Shown: positions 41,788 through 49,599 of the stretch, one piece after another | How positions within the stretch are numbered: position 1 is the stretch's first letter | How the letters are laid out: the number at the start of each line of letters is the position of its first letter | Assembly: GCA_020072815.1 (NCBI GenBank) | Contig: JAIQGE010000019.1 | Coordinates: forward strand, 62,001 to 126,000 | DNA length: 64,000 nucleotides | Reading direction: 5' to 3' | From: Terriglobia bacterium | GTDB taxonomy: Bacteria > Acidobacteriota > Terriglobia > Terriglobales > Acidobacteriaceae | Notes under the pieces: model-generated | The model's input: only the letters and a program-made list of their open reading frames with translations | What the model was told of the DNA's origin: nothing | Database searches by the model: none | Translations under genes and position numbers: made by a program

Positions 41788-42396
41788 GTGAGTTCAGAAC
41801 CCACCGTCCGCAAGCTTGCCGAAGCCGATTTTCCCACGCGCTGGGGGCATTTCCGCATCATGGGATTTGAAGGCCAGATGGGCAGCACTAAAGAAGAAGC
41901 CGTGGCCCTCGTCATGGGCGATATCCATGCCGCTCCTCCGCTGGTCAGGGTTCACTCCCAGTGCCTCACCGGAGACGTTTTCGGCTCCTTGCGTTGCGAC
42001 TGCCGCCAGCAACTGGAGATGGCTTTGCAGATGATCGCCCAAGCCGCCGCGGGCGTGCTGGTTTATGAGATGCAAGAAGGCCGCGGCATCGGATTGATGG
42101 CCAAGCTGCAAGCCTACGAACTGCAGGACCAGGGCCGCGACACTGTCCAAGCCAATGAGGACCTGGGCTTCAAGGCCGACCATCGCGAATTCCAGCTTCC
42201 CGCGGAAATCCTCAGAGCGCTGGGATTGAAGGCCGTGCGCCTGCTATCGAACAATCCACAGAAAGTCGCCGCGCTGGAGGCTGCGGGCGTCACGGTCGCC
42301 GAGCGTGTCCCCTGTGAAGTGGAGCCGCATGCCGCGTCGGAAAAATATCTGAATACCAAGAAAGAAAAGATGGGACATCTGTTCAGGGAAAGATAG
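41788..42396 (+). CDS. ribA: GTP cyclohydrolase II
   Basis: First step of riboflavin synthesis: opens GTP to 2,5-diamino-6-ribosylamino-pyrimidinone phosphate. 202 residues from GTG at 41788. The zinc cysteines are in HSQCLTGDVFGSLRCDC, the GTP-binding segment is YEMQEGRGIGLMAKLQAY, then LSNNPQKVAALEAAG and the C-terminal YLNTKKEKMGH. It lacks a fused RibB domain, and other rib genes are outside the window. It is divergently arranged from the small helical protein gene at 41749, with only 38 bases between starts. Confidence 0.95.
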   Translation: MSSEPTVRKLAEADFPTRWGHFRIMGFEGQMGSTKEEAVALVMGDIHAAPPLVRVHSQCLTGDVFGSLRCDCRQQLEMALQMIAQAAAGVLVYEMQEGRGIGLMAKLQAYELQDQGRDTVQANEDLGFKADHREFQLPAEILRALGLKAVRLLSNNPQKVAALEAAGVTVAERVPCEVEPHAASEKYLNTKKEKMGHLFRER

Positions 42397-42663
42397 CAAT
42401 TGGCAAATAGCAATTGGCAGCTAGCCACGCATGCTCTTGCTGAAGTCCCGAGCGCAGCTTTTTCTGAAACCCCGAAGCGAAGCGAGGGGTCCCTACGGAC
42501 TTGCAAACACTTGGGGCCGCGAATTCACGCGAATCTTCGCTAATCATTACAACCTGCAAAGATACTCGTGTGCATTTGTGTTAATTGCAGCTCAACGGAA
42601 TATTCAGTTTATAGGGTTCCCTCGCTCCGCTCGGGATTGCAGAAAAAGACCTAATGTTGGCTG
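42397..42663. repeat. Non-coding gap with phased and palindromic repeats
   Basis: Contains TAGCAATTGGCA twice (42395-42420), a CCCCGAAGCG/CGAGGGG hairpin near 42470, three 10-bp units of CGCGAATTCA type (42519-42549), and CCCTCGCTCCGCTCGGG near 42625. These are dispersed intergenic repeat types; no gene is apparent. Confidence 0.5.
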
Positions 42664-43521
42664 CTATTTAATCAGCTTTAGCAGTTCTTTCTTTCTTCCC
42701 GCCGGCAACTCTCTCACTCCGGACCGCACCAGTGCGCGGTAGACTTCGCCGGCGCCGGGGACGCGCTTCAGTTCGCGCAGGTGCCGCCGGACGGTTTCCA
42801 GGTCGCCGCGCTTGATGGGTCCGCTAAAAGCCGCAGCACCGCCGCGCTCCAGATAATTCTTCAGAGTCTGGTGCAGGATGGGCCCCATGACTTCTCTGGC
42901 CTGCGCGCGCGTGAACCCGGCGGCCCGCCCCACGCGCTCGGCCGTAACCAGCGCGGCCACTACCATGGGAGAGGAAAACGATCCCAGCGCGTGATAGAGC
43001 ACCTTGTTCTTTTTCTTGACGACAAAACTTTCCGCGCCCAAACGGCGCACGATCTTGCGGGCCACGGCGACGGCGCGCGCGTCGCCTTCCACGGCGAATG
43101 GGACTTTCGACATATCGGGAGCGGTACCGGGAACAAAGGTCATCATGGGATGGAGCGACGCCACCTGCGCTCCGGCGCGTTGCAACGGCGCGAGCACGTC
43201 ACTGGTGAGGGCCCCGCTGGAGTGGAAAACGACTTTGTTTTTCCAGTTCCATTCTCTTGTGCGCGCAAGTTGGCGAGCGGTCGCGGCCAGGGCGTCATCG
43301 GTGTGGAAGATCCAGATGAGGCTCGAATTCGGCAGCGATTCCCCGAGCGCAATTGCTTTGGCGCCGAGTTTCTCGGCCAGCGTCGCGGCCCGTTTTTGCG
43401 ATCCGCGCAGCCCCCGCGCTGCCACGGCATCAATCCGGTAGCCGGCCGATCGCAACGCCGGCCCCAGTGCCGATGCCAGGCTGCCTGCGCCGATGAGCGT
43501 GATGCTGGGGCGTGCCGTCAT
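42664..43521 (-). CDS. Rossmann-fold and DUF2520 domain protein
   Basis: 285 residues from ATG at 43521 (TARPSITLIGAGSLASALG). The NAD(P)-binding GAGSLA motif opens the Rossmann domain, with a HSSGALTSDVLAPLQRAGAQ segment and HPMMTF; the second half (KVLYHALGSFSSPMVVAALV, GPILHQTLKNYLERGGAAAF, GPIKRGDLETVRRHL) is DUF2520, related to ketopantoate reductase-like helical domains. The longer start is rejected because it reads a repeat (YQITKLPNYQ) in the intergenic region. Function unknown, possibly an oxidoreductase. Confidence 0.87.
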   Translation of the reverse strand: MTARPSITLIGAGSLASALGPALRSAGYRIDAVAARGLRGSQKRAATLAEKLGAKAIALGESLPNSSLIWIFHTDDALAATARQLARTREWNWKNKVVFHSSGALTSDVLAPLQRAGAQVASLHPMMTFVPGTAPDMSKVPFAVEGDARAVAVARKIVRRLGAESFVVKKKNKVLYHALGSFSSPMVVAALVTAERVGRAAGFTRAQAREVMGPILHQTLKNYLERGGAAAFSGPIKRGDLETVRRHLRELKRVPGAGEVYRALVRSGVRELPAGRKKELLKLIK

Positions 43522-43536
43522 AGCCGGAGCATAGCA

Positions 43537-43640
43537 GAACGATAATTGGTAATTGGGTAATTTTGTAATTTGGTAATTGATTTGCCTCAAGCTTCAATTT
43601 TTCCGATTACCAAATTGCCAAATTACGAAATTCAACCGAT
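43537..43640. repeat. AT-rich inverted repeat between divergent genes
   Basis: TAATTGGTAATTGGGTAATTT-type sequence (43537-43575) is mirrored by ACCAAATTGCCAAATTACG around 43607-43630. The units repeat every 10-12 bases, and the arms could pair as a long hairpin. It separates the DUF2520 and Nudix genes. Confidence 0.6.
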
Positions 43641-43656
43641 CTATTAAAATCCTCCC

Positions 43657-44226
43657 ATGTCTTCTTCGCGCCACAAATCCAAGAACCTTGCCCGCATCGT
43701 TGCCTCGAAAACCGTTTTCAAAAGCCGCGTTTTTGACGTGGTCTCCCAGCAGGTCAAAGAGCCGGGGAACGTTCTGGTTCGCCGGGACATCGTTCGCCAT
43801 CCCGGCTCCATCGTCATTCTGGCGCTGGACGAATCGCGGCGTCCGCCGCACGTTCTCCTGGAACGCCAGTATCGCCACGCTGCCGGCCAGCGCATGTGGG
43901 AATTGCCGGCAGGCAGTCTTGAACCGGGCGAGCAGAAATTGCCGGCCGCCAAGCGCGAGCTGCTGGAAGAGACCGGGTACACGGCGCGCAAGTGGGAGCG
44001 GGCGCTCTCTTTTTATGTAAGCCCGGGCTTTGTGACCGAAAGCATGCAAATCTTTCTGGCCCGCGGACTCAAAAAAGGCCAAGCGCAGCCTGAGGACGAT
44101 GAGCGTATCGCGGTGCGATTCTTTCCTCTGGCCCAAGCCGTGCGCATGGCTGTCTCCGGAAAAATTGTGGACGCCAAGACCATCGCCGGCCTCCTCTGGC
44201 TGGAGAAAAAGCTGCGTCGCCGCTAA
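43657..44226 (+). CDS. Nudix hydrolase (ADP-ribose pyrophosphatase-like)
   Basis: 189 residues. A perfect Nudix box is present: G-SLEPG-E-QKLPAAK-RE-L-LEE-T-G-Y, fitting Gx5Ex7REUxEExGU. The N-terminal part (VFKSRVFDVVSQQVKEP) and ERQYRHAAGQRMWELPAGSL are typical of ADP-ribose/sugar-nucleotide pyrophosphatases. It hydrolyses a nucleoside diphosphate linked to another moiety; the substrate is not certain. It starts with ATG at 43657, divergent from the DUF2520 gene. Confidence 0.93.
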   Translation: MSSSRHKSKNLARIVASKTVFKSRVFDVVSQQVKEPGNVLVRRDIVRHPGSIVILALDESRRPPHVLLERQYRHAAGQRMWELPAGSLEPGEQKLPAAKRELLEETGYTARKWERALSFYVSPGFVTESMQIFLARGLKKGQAQPEDDERIAVRFFPLAQAVRMAVSGKIVDAKTIAGLLWLEKKLRRR

Positions 44227-44519
44227 CAAAAATGAAACATCAACCGATTTAGGCCTATTGGCGGCTTCCGGAAAGTCAAATGGCTTGTTCACTTTAGAAA
44301 CCTAAGAGCTTTCTTAAATCAATAATTGACAATGGCGTCGCAGAAGCAGGAAAATAAAGGAAAGCCAAGGTAGCGGGTAACAGACGTAAAACCAGGGGAA
44401 GGTAACCTCCGGTGTCCTGCGTCCCTCCTATATGCAGTGGCAGCACCCAATTGATCCTAAATTGGTCCCCGGCAGGGGCCGGTAGCGGCATTTGCCGGAG
44501 GACGCTCGGAGTAAGGAAC
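44227..44519. promoter_or_regulatory. Long leader region of cold shock gene
   Basis: This 293-base gap has several potential stems (GGTCCCC/GGGGCC near 44463-44480, CCAATT/AATTGG near 44447-44465) and a TTGACA-like box near 44327. Cold shock mRNAs commonly have long structured leaders. No gene is seen. Confidence 0.4.
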
Positions 44520-44738
44520 GTGTCTAGAATTCAAGGCAAAGTGAAATGGTTCAACAACGCAAAGGGATTCGGCTTCATTGGTAGGGAAGACGGCCCCGAT
44601 GTGTTTGTCCACTACAGCGCCATCCAGTCTGAAGGCTACAAAAGCCTGCAAGAGGGCGATGACGTTGAATTTGAAATAATCCAGGGGCAAAAAGGCCCCC
44701 AGGCGGAAAACGTCACTAAACCGGCGCAACCGGCCTGA
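44520..44738 (+). CDS. csp: Cold shock domain protein
   Basis: 72 residues from GTG at 44520 ([20 protein letters not shown]), preceded by GGAGTAAGGA. The RNA-binding motifs KGFGFIG (RNP1) and VFVHYSAIQ (RNP2) are intact, followed by [20 protein letters not shown]. Binds single-stranded RNA or DNA as a chaperone. The longer start at 44412 would make an implausible Cys/Pro-rich extension. A terminator follows 28 bases downstream. Confidence 0.95.
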   Translation: MSRIQGKVKWFNNAKGFGFIGREDGPDVFVHYSAIQSEGYKSLQEGDDVEFEIIQGQKGPQAENVTKPAQPA

Positions 44739-44765
44739 ACTGCCCACCACTTTTTGAAGAACTCG

Positions 44766-44799
44766 AAGACCCGGATTGCGCCCAGCTCCCCGGGTCTTT
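44766..44799 (+). terminator. Rho-independent terminator of csp
   Basis: AAGACCCGG (44766-44774) pairs with CCGGGTCTT (44790-44798), and a T-rich tail (TTGATTT) follows. Confidence 0.7.
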
Positions 44800-45761
44800 G
44801 ATTTCAACTGACAGCGCACCTGCAACGCCAGGGCGCAATTTTGCGGCGAGAGTTGCCGTGTAACACAGGACGCAGCCGGGTAATCGGTTGTGCCCTTCGG
44901 TTCTAGCTCGCTCGGGTCCCATGGCGGCTCCATGGTCCCGGGCCCGCGCCGCAGATGCAAGCCAGCCGCCTTCGCTGAATCACGCCTTCTAGCTGCCCTT
45001 AACAACAACGGACCGCGGCAACGCCCACGCCTGTCTCCAGCTTTTCCGGTCCCCGCTTTTCCCTTTGTGTTTGACGGTTTTCGGTCTTCTGATGTGCGGA
45101 CGATCCGGCGATTCGCGTTTCCCTTATTCGATTTTCAAAGACCCTTCTCTGATCAGCGCTTATCTGCGTTCATCAGCGGCAACATTCTTGCCCTTCCAGC
45201 CCAAACTCCATTAACTATTTCGCCAACTACCAATCAGTAACCCGGTACCCCACCCCTCCCCTAAGGTCGCTGTTGCAAATAAACAACTTCCGCCATTCGA
45301 CCCAACGGTCACCCAACTGTTTACTCAATAGTAAAATCACTGCCGAACCTTTCTATTTTCAGATGTTTAACCGGAATCCCGGCGCACACTGCAGTTTTGG
45401 GTTTTTGTAGGGGTTTCAAAGAAGTCGCCCGATCCGTCACCTGGGATTGCTCTTGCTAGTAGCCAGCCGCTAGTTGTAGAAGAACTGGTTTTCTCCAATC
45501 TAGCATATTTCTGAAAGCGAATCAAACACGAAAAAGGACATCTTGACAAGCTAGGCGTGTGGTTGTGTTCATTTGCGGACACTGCTACAACCTTCGCCGG
45601 GCGGAGCGTGCAGGCGCAGTCCCAACCGGATGTCTCTAAACAACCGGCCAGGTGGCCCAGGCTTTTGATCTTGCGGGCATCACCAACACACTGGGAATGG
45701 TGCACGCAAAAATCGTTAAAGGTCGGCCACCCGGGCCGACTTTCGGAAGGAGAGTCCCGTT
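44800..45761. other. Non-coding gap before repeat island
   Basis: No convincing gene. It holds one 10-bp-phased repeat at 45151-45180 (GATCAGCGCT, TATCTGCGTT, CATCAGCGGC). Around 45635-45715 a short frame resembles the end of a STAS-type domain (FDLAGITNTLGMVH) but is too short and ungrounded to call. Confidence 0.5.
45151..45180. repeat. 10-bp-phased repeat, minus-orientation copy
   Basis: Three 10-base units GATCAGCGCT, TATCTGCGTT, CATCAGCGGC; reverse complement of the AACGCTGAT-type repeat at 26448 and 60311. Confidence 0.6.
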
Positions 45762-45949
45762 CTGTCCCCGTTCCAAGTTCTGGATTCTCCGGCGAGATTA
45801 CTCAAAGCGCCGAAGGCGCGACACAGCCTAGCCCCGACCGTGAGGTCGGGGAAAGCTGTCCCCGTTCCAAGTTCTGGATTCTCCGGCGAGATTACTCAAA
45901 GCGCCGAAGGCGCGACACAGCCTAGCCCCGACCGTGAGGTCGGGGAAAG
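45762..45949. repeat. 94-bp perfect tandem duplication with paired hairpins (REPIN-like)
   Basis: Two identical 94-base units (45762-45855 and 45856-45949). Each unit contains GCGCC-gaa-GGCGC and CCCCGACC-gtga-GGTCGGGG, both perfect stems, and the motif GGCGCGACACAG. The arrangement is REP-like and lies just upstream of a RAYT transposase gene. Confidence 0.85.
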
Positions 45950-45968
45950 CGAAGAGTATGATGGTGAG

Positions 45969-46027
45969 CCCCGAAGCCGGGGTCCCCGACGCACGCTTCG
46001 TGCGTTGGGGTGGGGAGGGCGCGACAC
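45969..46027. repeat. Further hairpins and terminal motif before RAYT
   Basis: CCCCG-aagc-CGGGG (45969-45982), then a 12-bp stem CCCCGACGCACG / CGTGCGTTGGGG with one G-T pair (45984-45995 and 45999-46010), then GGGCGCGACAC (46017-46027), which recurs in inverted orientation at 46506-46516. Confidence 0.75.
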
Positions 46028-46053
46028 AATCGAGAGAAAGGGCTAAACACCCA

Positions 46054-46491
46054 TTGTCAAGCTACGCACAAAACCACATCCATCTGGTCTTCTCTACTAA
46101 AGGACGTCTCAAACTCATTCCCAAAGATATTCAACCGCGCCTTTGGGGATACATCGCGGCGATCTGCAAGAAGAATGCGATGACCGTGTTCGCCGTCGGC
46201 GGAATGGCCGACCATATTCACATTCTCTTTCGCCTTCCGCCGTTGTCATTGGTGCGGGCCGTGACGCTCATCAAATCCAACTCGTCAAAATGGATGAAGG
46301 AGACGAAAAAGACCTTTGCTTGGCAGAACGGCTATGGCGCGTTCAGCGTGAGCTCATCGAATGTGTCCACGGTGATTCGGTACATCGACCAGCAGGAAGC
46401 ACACCACAGGAAGAAATCGTTTGAAGAGGAGTTTGTTGCCTTGTTGAAGAGACATGGCGTGGATTTTGATCCCAGGTATGTTTTCGATTAG
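46054..46491 (+). CDS. IS200/IS605-type Y1 transposase, RAYT family
   Basis: 145 residues from TTG at 46054 (SSYAQNHIHLVFSTKGRLKL), with GAAAGGG upstream. The HUH metal-binding pair is in MADHIHILFRLPP, and the catalytic tyrosine lies in TVIRYIDQQEAHHRKKSFEE. Length matches the small REP-associated tyrosine transposases, which are typically single-copy, non-self-mobile and flanked by REP sequences. Here hairpin repeats precede it and an inverted copy of an 11-bp motif follows the gene, as expected. The longer frame upstream runs into repeats and is rejected. Appears complete and without obvious damage. Confidence 0.92.
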   Translation: MSSYAQNHIHLVFSTKGRLKLIPKDIQPRLWGYIAAICKKNAMTVFAVGGMADHIHILFRLPPLSLVRAVTLIKSNSSKWMKETKKTFAWQNGYGAFSVSSSNVSTVIRYIDQQEAHHRKKSFEEEFVALLKRHGVDFDPRYVFD

Positions 46492-46505
46492 GTGTCGTTT
46501 AGTTC

Positions 46506-46592
46506 GTGTCGCGCCCTTCGGGGCTCCCCTCCTTTGCGACTCAAGTTCGCGCCGCTTTGCGCGAGCTTGTGCTCAGTCGCAAAGGGTGGGAG
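46506..46592. repeat. Right-end inverted motif and long hairpin after RAYT
   Basis: GTGTCGCGCCC (46506-46516) is the inverted copy of the left motif. It is followed by an 18-bp arm CTCCCCTCCTTTGCGACT (46524-46541) that pairs with 46575-46592, with a smaller nested stem inside. Confidence 0.75.
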
Positions 46593-46746
46593 ATAAAATA
46601 ACGTCGTGCCAACCCAACCGTCGATCCGTCCGTAAACTTCGCCCCTGACTCTTCTATTCTCTTTCCTCGCCTTTTCTCTGATAACTAATTAATTGGTTGA
46701 GACGTCTAAACCTGCCAGACCGTTTCAGAGACATAGGAGATTGCAA

Positions 46747-48279
46747 ATGAGCGCATCAGTTCGCGCCTGGCGGATGTGGGCCGGGATTGTCTGCACCGTC
46801 ATATTGCTGGTTCCCGGGATGACTTTTGCCCAGAGCCAGACCTCCCCGACGGCCGTCGAACTTCCGTCAACGCCCGCGGGCAAGCTCATGGCCGCGTGGC
46901 TGGAGGCTCTCAACAGCGGCGATCGCGACAAGATGCTCAAGTTCCAGACCGCTCACCTTCCAGCGGCGTCCGACGATCGCCGCGAACAGCGCCTCAACCG
47001 CATGTTCGGATTGCGGCAGCAAACCGGCGGCTTCACCGTAGAAAAGATTGAAAACTCTTCGGCCAACTCCATCACCGGCGTCGTGAAAGAGAAGAACTCA
47101 GAGAACCGCGCCAGCTTCACCCTGGAAACTGAAGGCGATGACCGCATCGCCAACATGGGCCTGCAGTTGATCGGGCCACCGCCTAGCGCCGCCCAGGGTC
47201 CCGATTCTCAGCGGCCTCCGGAGCCCGCTCCGGCCAAGAAGCCGGTTCCGGAGTTAATCAAGGACGTGGATTCGCAACTGACCAAGCTCACCGCGGAAGA
47301 CAAGTTCTCCGGAGCGGTGCTGATCGCCAAAGACGGCAAGGTGCAGTGGCAAAAGGCGTATGGCATGGCGAACCGCGAAAGCAAGACTCCTAACACGCTG
47401 GACACGCGTTTCCGCCTGGGCTCCATGAACAAGATGTTTACGTCGGTGGCGATTGCCCAGCTTGTCCAGCAGGGCAAGCTGAAATATTCTGACGCGCTGG
47501 CCCACGTGCTGCCGGACTATCCCAATAAAGAAGTCGCCGCGAAGATCACCGTGGACCAGTTGCTGACCCACACGTCCGGCCTGGGCGATTTCTTCGGGCC
47601 GGAATTTGACCAGAAAAAAGATTCGCTGCGCGACCTGAAAGATTATCTGCCGCTGTTCGCGAACAAGCCGCTGAAGTTTGAGCCGGGCAAAGGCTGGGCC
47701 TACAGCAATGCGGGCTTCCTGGTGCTGGGGCTGATCGTGGAGAAACTCTCTGGGCAGAATTATTACGACTACGTTCAAAAACATATCTACGACGCGGCGG
47801 GGATGAAGAACTCCGGCAGCCCGCCGGCGACGGAGAAGGTCGCCAACCTGGCTGTGGGCTACACGCGGCAGGGTGATGGAGACGGAGACGACGATCCCAA
47901 GGCTCCGCTCAAACCCAACACCGCGGGTCTTCCCTGGCGCGCCAGCTCGGCCGGCGGCGGCGATTCAACGCTGGGCGATCTGCTCAAGTTCCACCAGGCG
48001 CTGCAAGGTAACAAGCTGCTGAGCCCGGAGCTGACGCGTGAAGTCACCACCGGCAAGGTCCATCCGCCGATGTTTCCGCCGGGACGCAAGTATGCCTACG
48101 GCTTTGGCGACTTCATGGTGGGCGGGCATCGCGTCGTCGGACACAACGGCGGCGCTCCCGGCATGAACGCGCAACTGGACATGCACTGGGACACCGGATA
48201 CACGGTCGTCGTGCTGGAGAACATGGACCCGCCGGGAGCCAGCGACATGGCCAAGTACATCAGCGACCGGTTGCCGTAA
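46747..48279 (+). CDS. Serine hydrolase, beta-lactamase family (class C/PBP-like)
   Basis: 510 residues from ATG at 46747, after TAGGAGA. Signal peptide: MWAGIVCTVILLVPGMTFAQ. Residues 25-165 are a DUF3887-like or NTF2-like region (KLMAAWLEALNSGDRDKML). The hydrolase domain from about 185 has SxxK in GSMNKMF, YxN in AYSNAGFLVLGLI and HNGG in VVGHNGGAPGMN (the third motif). This family includes esterases, D-aminopeptidases and PBP-like proteins; whether it degrades beta-lactams cannot be told. It is secreted, directly after the repeat island. Confidence 0.92.
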   Translation: MSASVRAWRMWAGIVCTVILLVPGMTFAQSQTSPTAVELPSTPAGKLMAAWLEALNSGDRDKMLKFQTAHLPAASDDRREQRLNRMFGLRQQTGGFTVEKIENSSANSITGVVKEKNSENRASFTLETEGDDRIANMGLQLIGPPPSAAQGPDSQRPPEPAPAKKPVPELIKDVDSQLTKLTAEDKFSGAVLIAKDGKVQWQKAYGMANRESKTPNTLDTRFRLGSMNKMFTSVAIAQLVQQGKLKYSDALAHVLPDYPNKEVAAKITVDQLLTHTSGLGDFFGPEFDQKKDSLRDLKDYLPLFANKPLKFEPGKGWAYSNAGFLVLGLIVEKLSGQNYYDYVQKHIYDAAGMKNSGSPPATEKVANLAVGYTRQGDGDGDDDPKAPLKPNTAGLPWRASSAGGGDSTLGDLLKFHQALQGNKLLSPELTREVTTGKVHPPMFPPGRKYAYGFGDFMVGGHRVVGHNGGAPGMNAQLDMHWDTGYTVVVLENMDPPGASDMAKYISDRLP

Positions 48280-48418
48280 GGCGAGGGCCCTCTTTTTTGG
48301 TCTCTGCATCGTAGACACGGGCGAGTGAACGGAGGAAAGGGCGGGTGAAAATCGGTGAGTGATGATCTCCCACCCATTGGCTCCGAGGCTAAAAACCGCA
48401 GAATCCGGCCAGAAGGAC

Positions 48419-49168
48419 TCATTCAGTTACATGCACCTGCCAACTTATCTTCAATGTTGGCAGGCAGAGCAAGTCTGGGGGCCGGATAGGGTAAGTCGCG
48501 GTGAAAAACTGGTCCTGGGTGCTGACGGTTCCTCCCAAAAAGCTCGACGGCGAAGTTGCGTAGCACGTCAGGTGTGTACCAGGATTTTGAATGCCTGTTA
48601 TGCCGACATGGGTCTTGGTCGTCGGATTACAGAAGAGTACCGGGTACAACACGGTCACGGTTTCTGACGTAAAAGCGTCCTGTAGCGCCACTTGTATTGG
48701 ACTGAAGGGCGTTATCGCCTGCGCCGAATAGCACCCGTAATGGTCCAGGTCAGTTGGAGGTGGAGGCGGTGGTTGACCCGCGCCTGCGGGCACGGCCATG
48801 ATTGTCGGCCCGCCCATGGCAAGGGTCTGGGTGCCGAATTGATTGCTGATCGTGGCCTCATACCCGGTCGTTGGTATGGCGACCACATACATCACAAAGT
48901 GATGATTGGCACTCAGGATAGGGGTGACTACACCGTTCACCGTCTTCTGCACCGGATTGCAGAATTCTGTCGGGGTGATTGAGAGTGTGAATGGTGACAA
49001 ATTAAACGGGATCTGGAACTGGTCCTTTAGTCCAACAGTAATTGGACTGCCCGGCTGCTGTGGAAACGGGTAGCACCTGAAATGGTCAACCAGGGTTAGT
49101 GGTGACGGCTGTGCGATCGCTGAACCGGTCATAGCGATCAGTATTGTCAAGAGAGCGACGTGTTTCAT
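48419..49168 (-). CDS. Secreted protein with two DUF7450-like domains
   Basis: 249 residues with signal peptide (MKHVALLTILIAMTGSAIAQ). Two copies of a cysteine-containing domain, each of about 100 residues, are joined by a proline linker: LVDHFRCYPF with EFCNPVQKT, then DLDHYGCYSA with LFCNPTTKTH. The H-x2-C-Y plus C-N-P-x2-K pattern matches my memory of DUF7450, whose function is unknown. It is divergent from the kelch gene at 49600 and separated from it by a 431-base gap. Confidence 0.75.
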   Translation of the reverse strand: MKHVALLTILIAMTGSAIAQPSPLTLVDHFRCYPFPQQPGSPITVGLKDQFQIPFNLSPFTLSITPTEFCNPVQKTVNGVVTPILSANHHFVMYVVAIPTTGYEATISNQFGTQTLAMGGPTIMAVPAGAGQPPPPPPTDLDHYGCYSAQAITPFSPIQVALQDAFTSETVTVLYPVLFCNPTTKTHVGITGIQNPGTHLTCYATSPSSFLGGTVSTQDQFFTATYPIRPPDLLCLPTLKISWQVHVTE

Positions 49169-49599
49169 GGATGTCTCCTGGAGCGAACCTCAGATCAAGA
49201 TTCGTGATTTAGTGTCAATCTTGGGAATCTCTGTGTCGACAATCGTCGTCGAGAACCATCGTTTTACTATGGCCCAGCCAGATCAAAAAGCGAGCATTTC
49301 AGAAAAGAAAACCCATGCCTGCAGTTTCATTTCGGTACGATTCAACGTAGGCACTACCCGAGAACTCGCAGGCGAGTTCGTCATCGCTAGAGAAACAACC
49401 AGGAAAGTCAGCCCGTCCGCCTCTGCTGTTCCAAAACGGAACGCCATCCTGAATTCGTAACAACCCCTCTTTTCCTGGACTTCTCTTTCTACATTCCGCG
49501 TATCTTGCTAAAGCTGCGCGGACCACTCTGTGCTCTGAAGTTCGAAAAAAGCACACATTCGAGTAAACAGTGAACAACGTCCCGCGAGGAGGCTATTGG
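49169..49599. other. Divergent intergenic region
   Basis: No gene seen in this 431-base gap between two outward-facing secreted-protein genes. A perfect palindrome GAACTCGC-ag-GCGAGTTC (49362-49379) lies near its middle and could be a regulator site. The kelch gene's ribosome site (GAGGAGG) is at 49585-49591. Confidence 0.5.

Noticed and set aside
44412-44519. Extended N-terminus for the cold shock protein
   Set aside because: Adds 36 Cys/Pro/Ser-rich residues with no family match; the GTG at 44520 has a good ribosome site.
45367-45705. A 112-codon minus-strand frame in the repeat-rich gap
   Set aside because: No ribosome site, no recognisable domain and a composition unlike nearby genes.
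45635-45715. Fragment resembling the end of a STAS domain (FDLAGITNTLGMVH)
   Set aside because: Too short, with a stop just upstream and no start or further domain; a chance match or unrecognisable relic.
48283-48298. GAGGGCCCTC followed by six T after the serine hydrolase
   Set aside because: The arms touch with no loop, so a hairpin terminator cannot form as written; the T-run alone is weak evidence.
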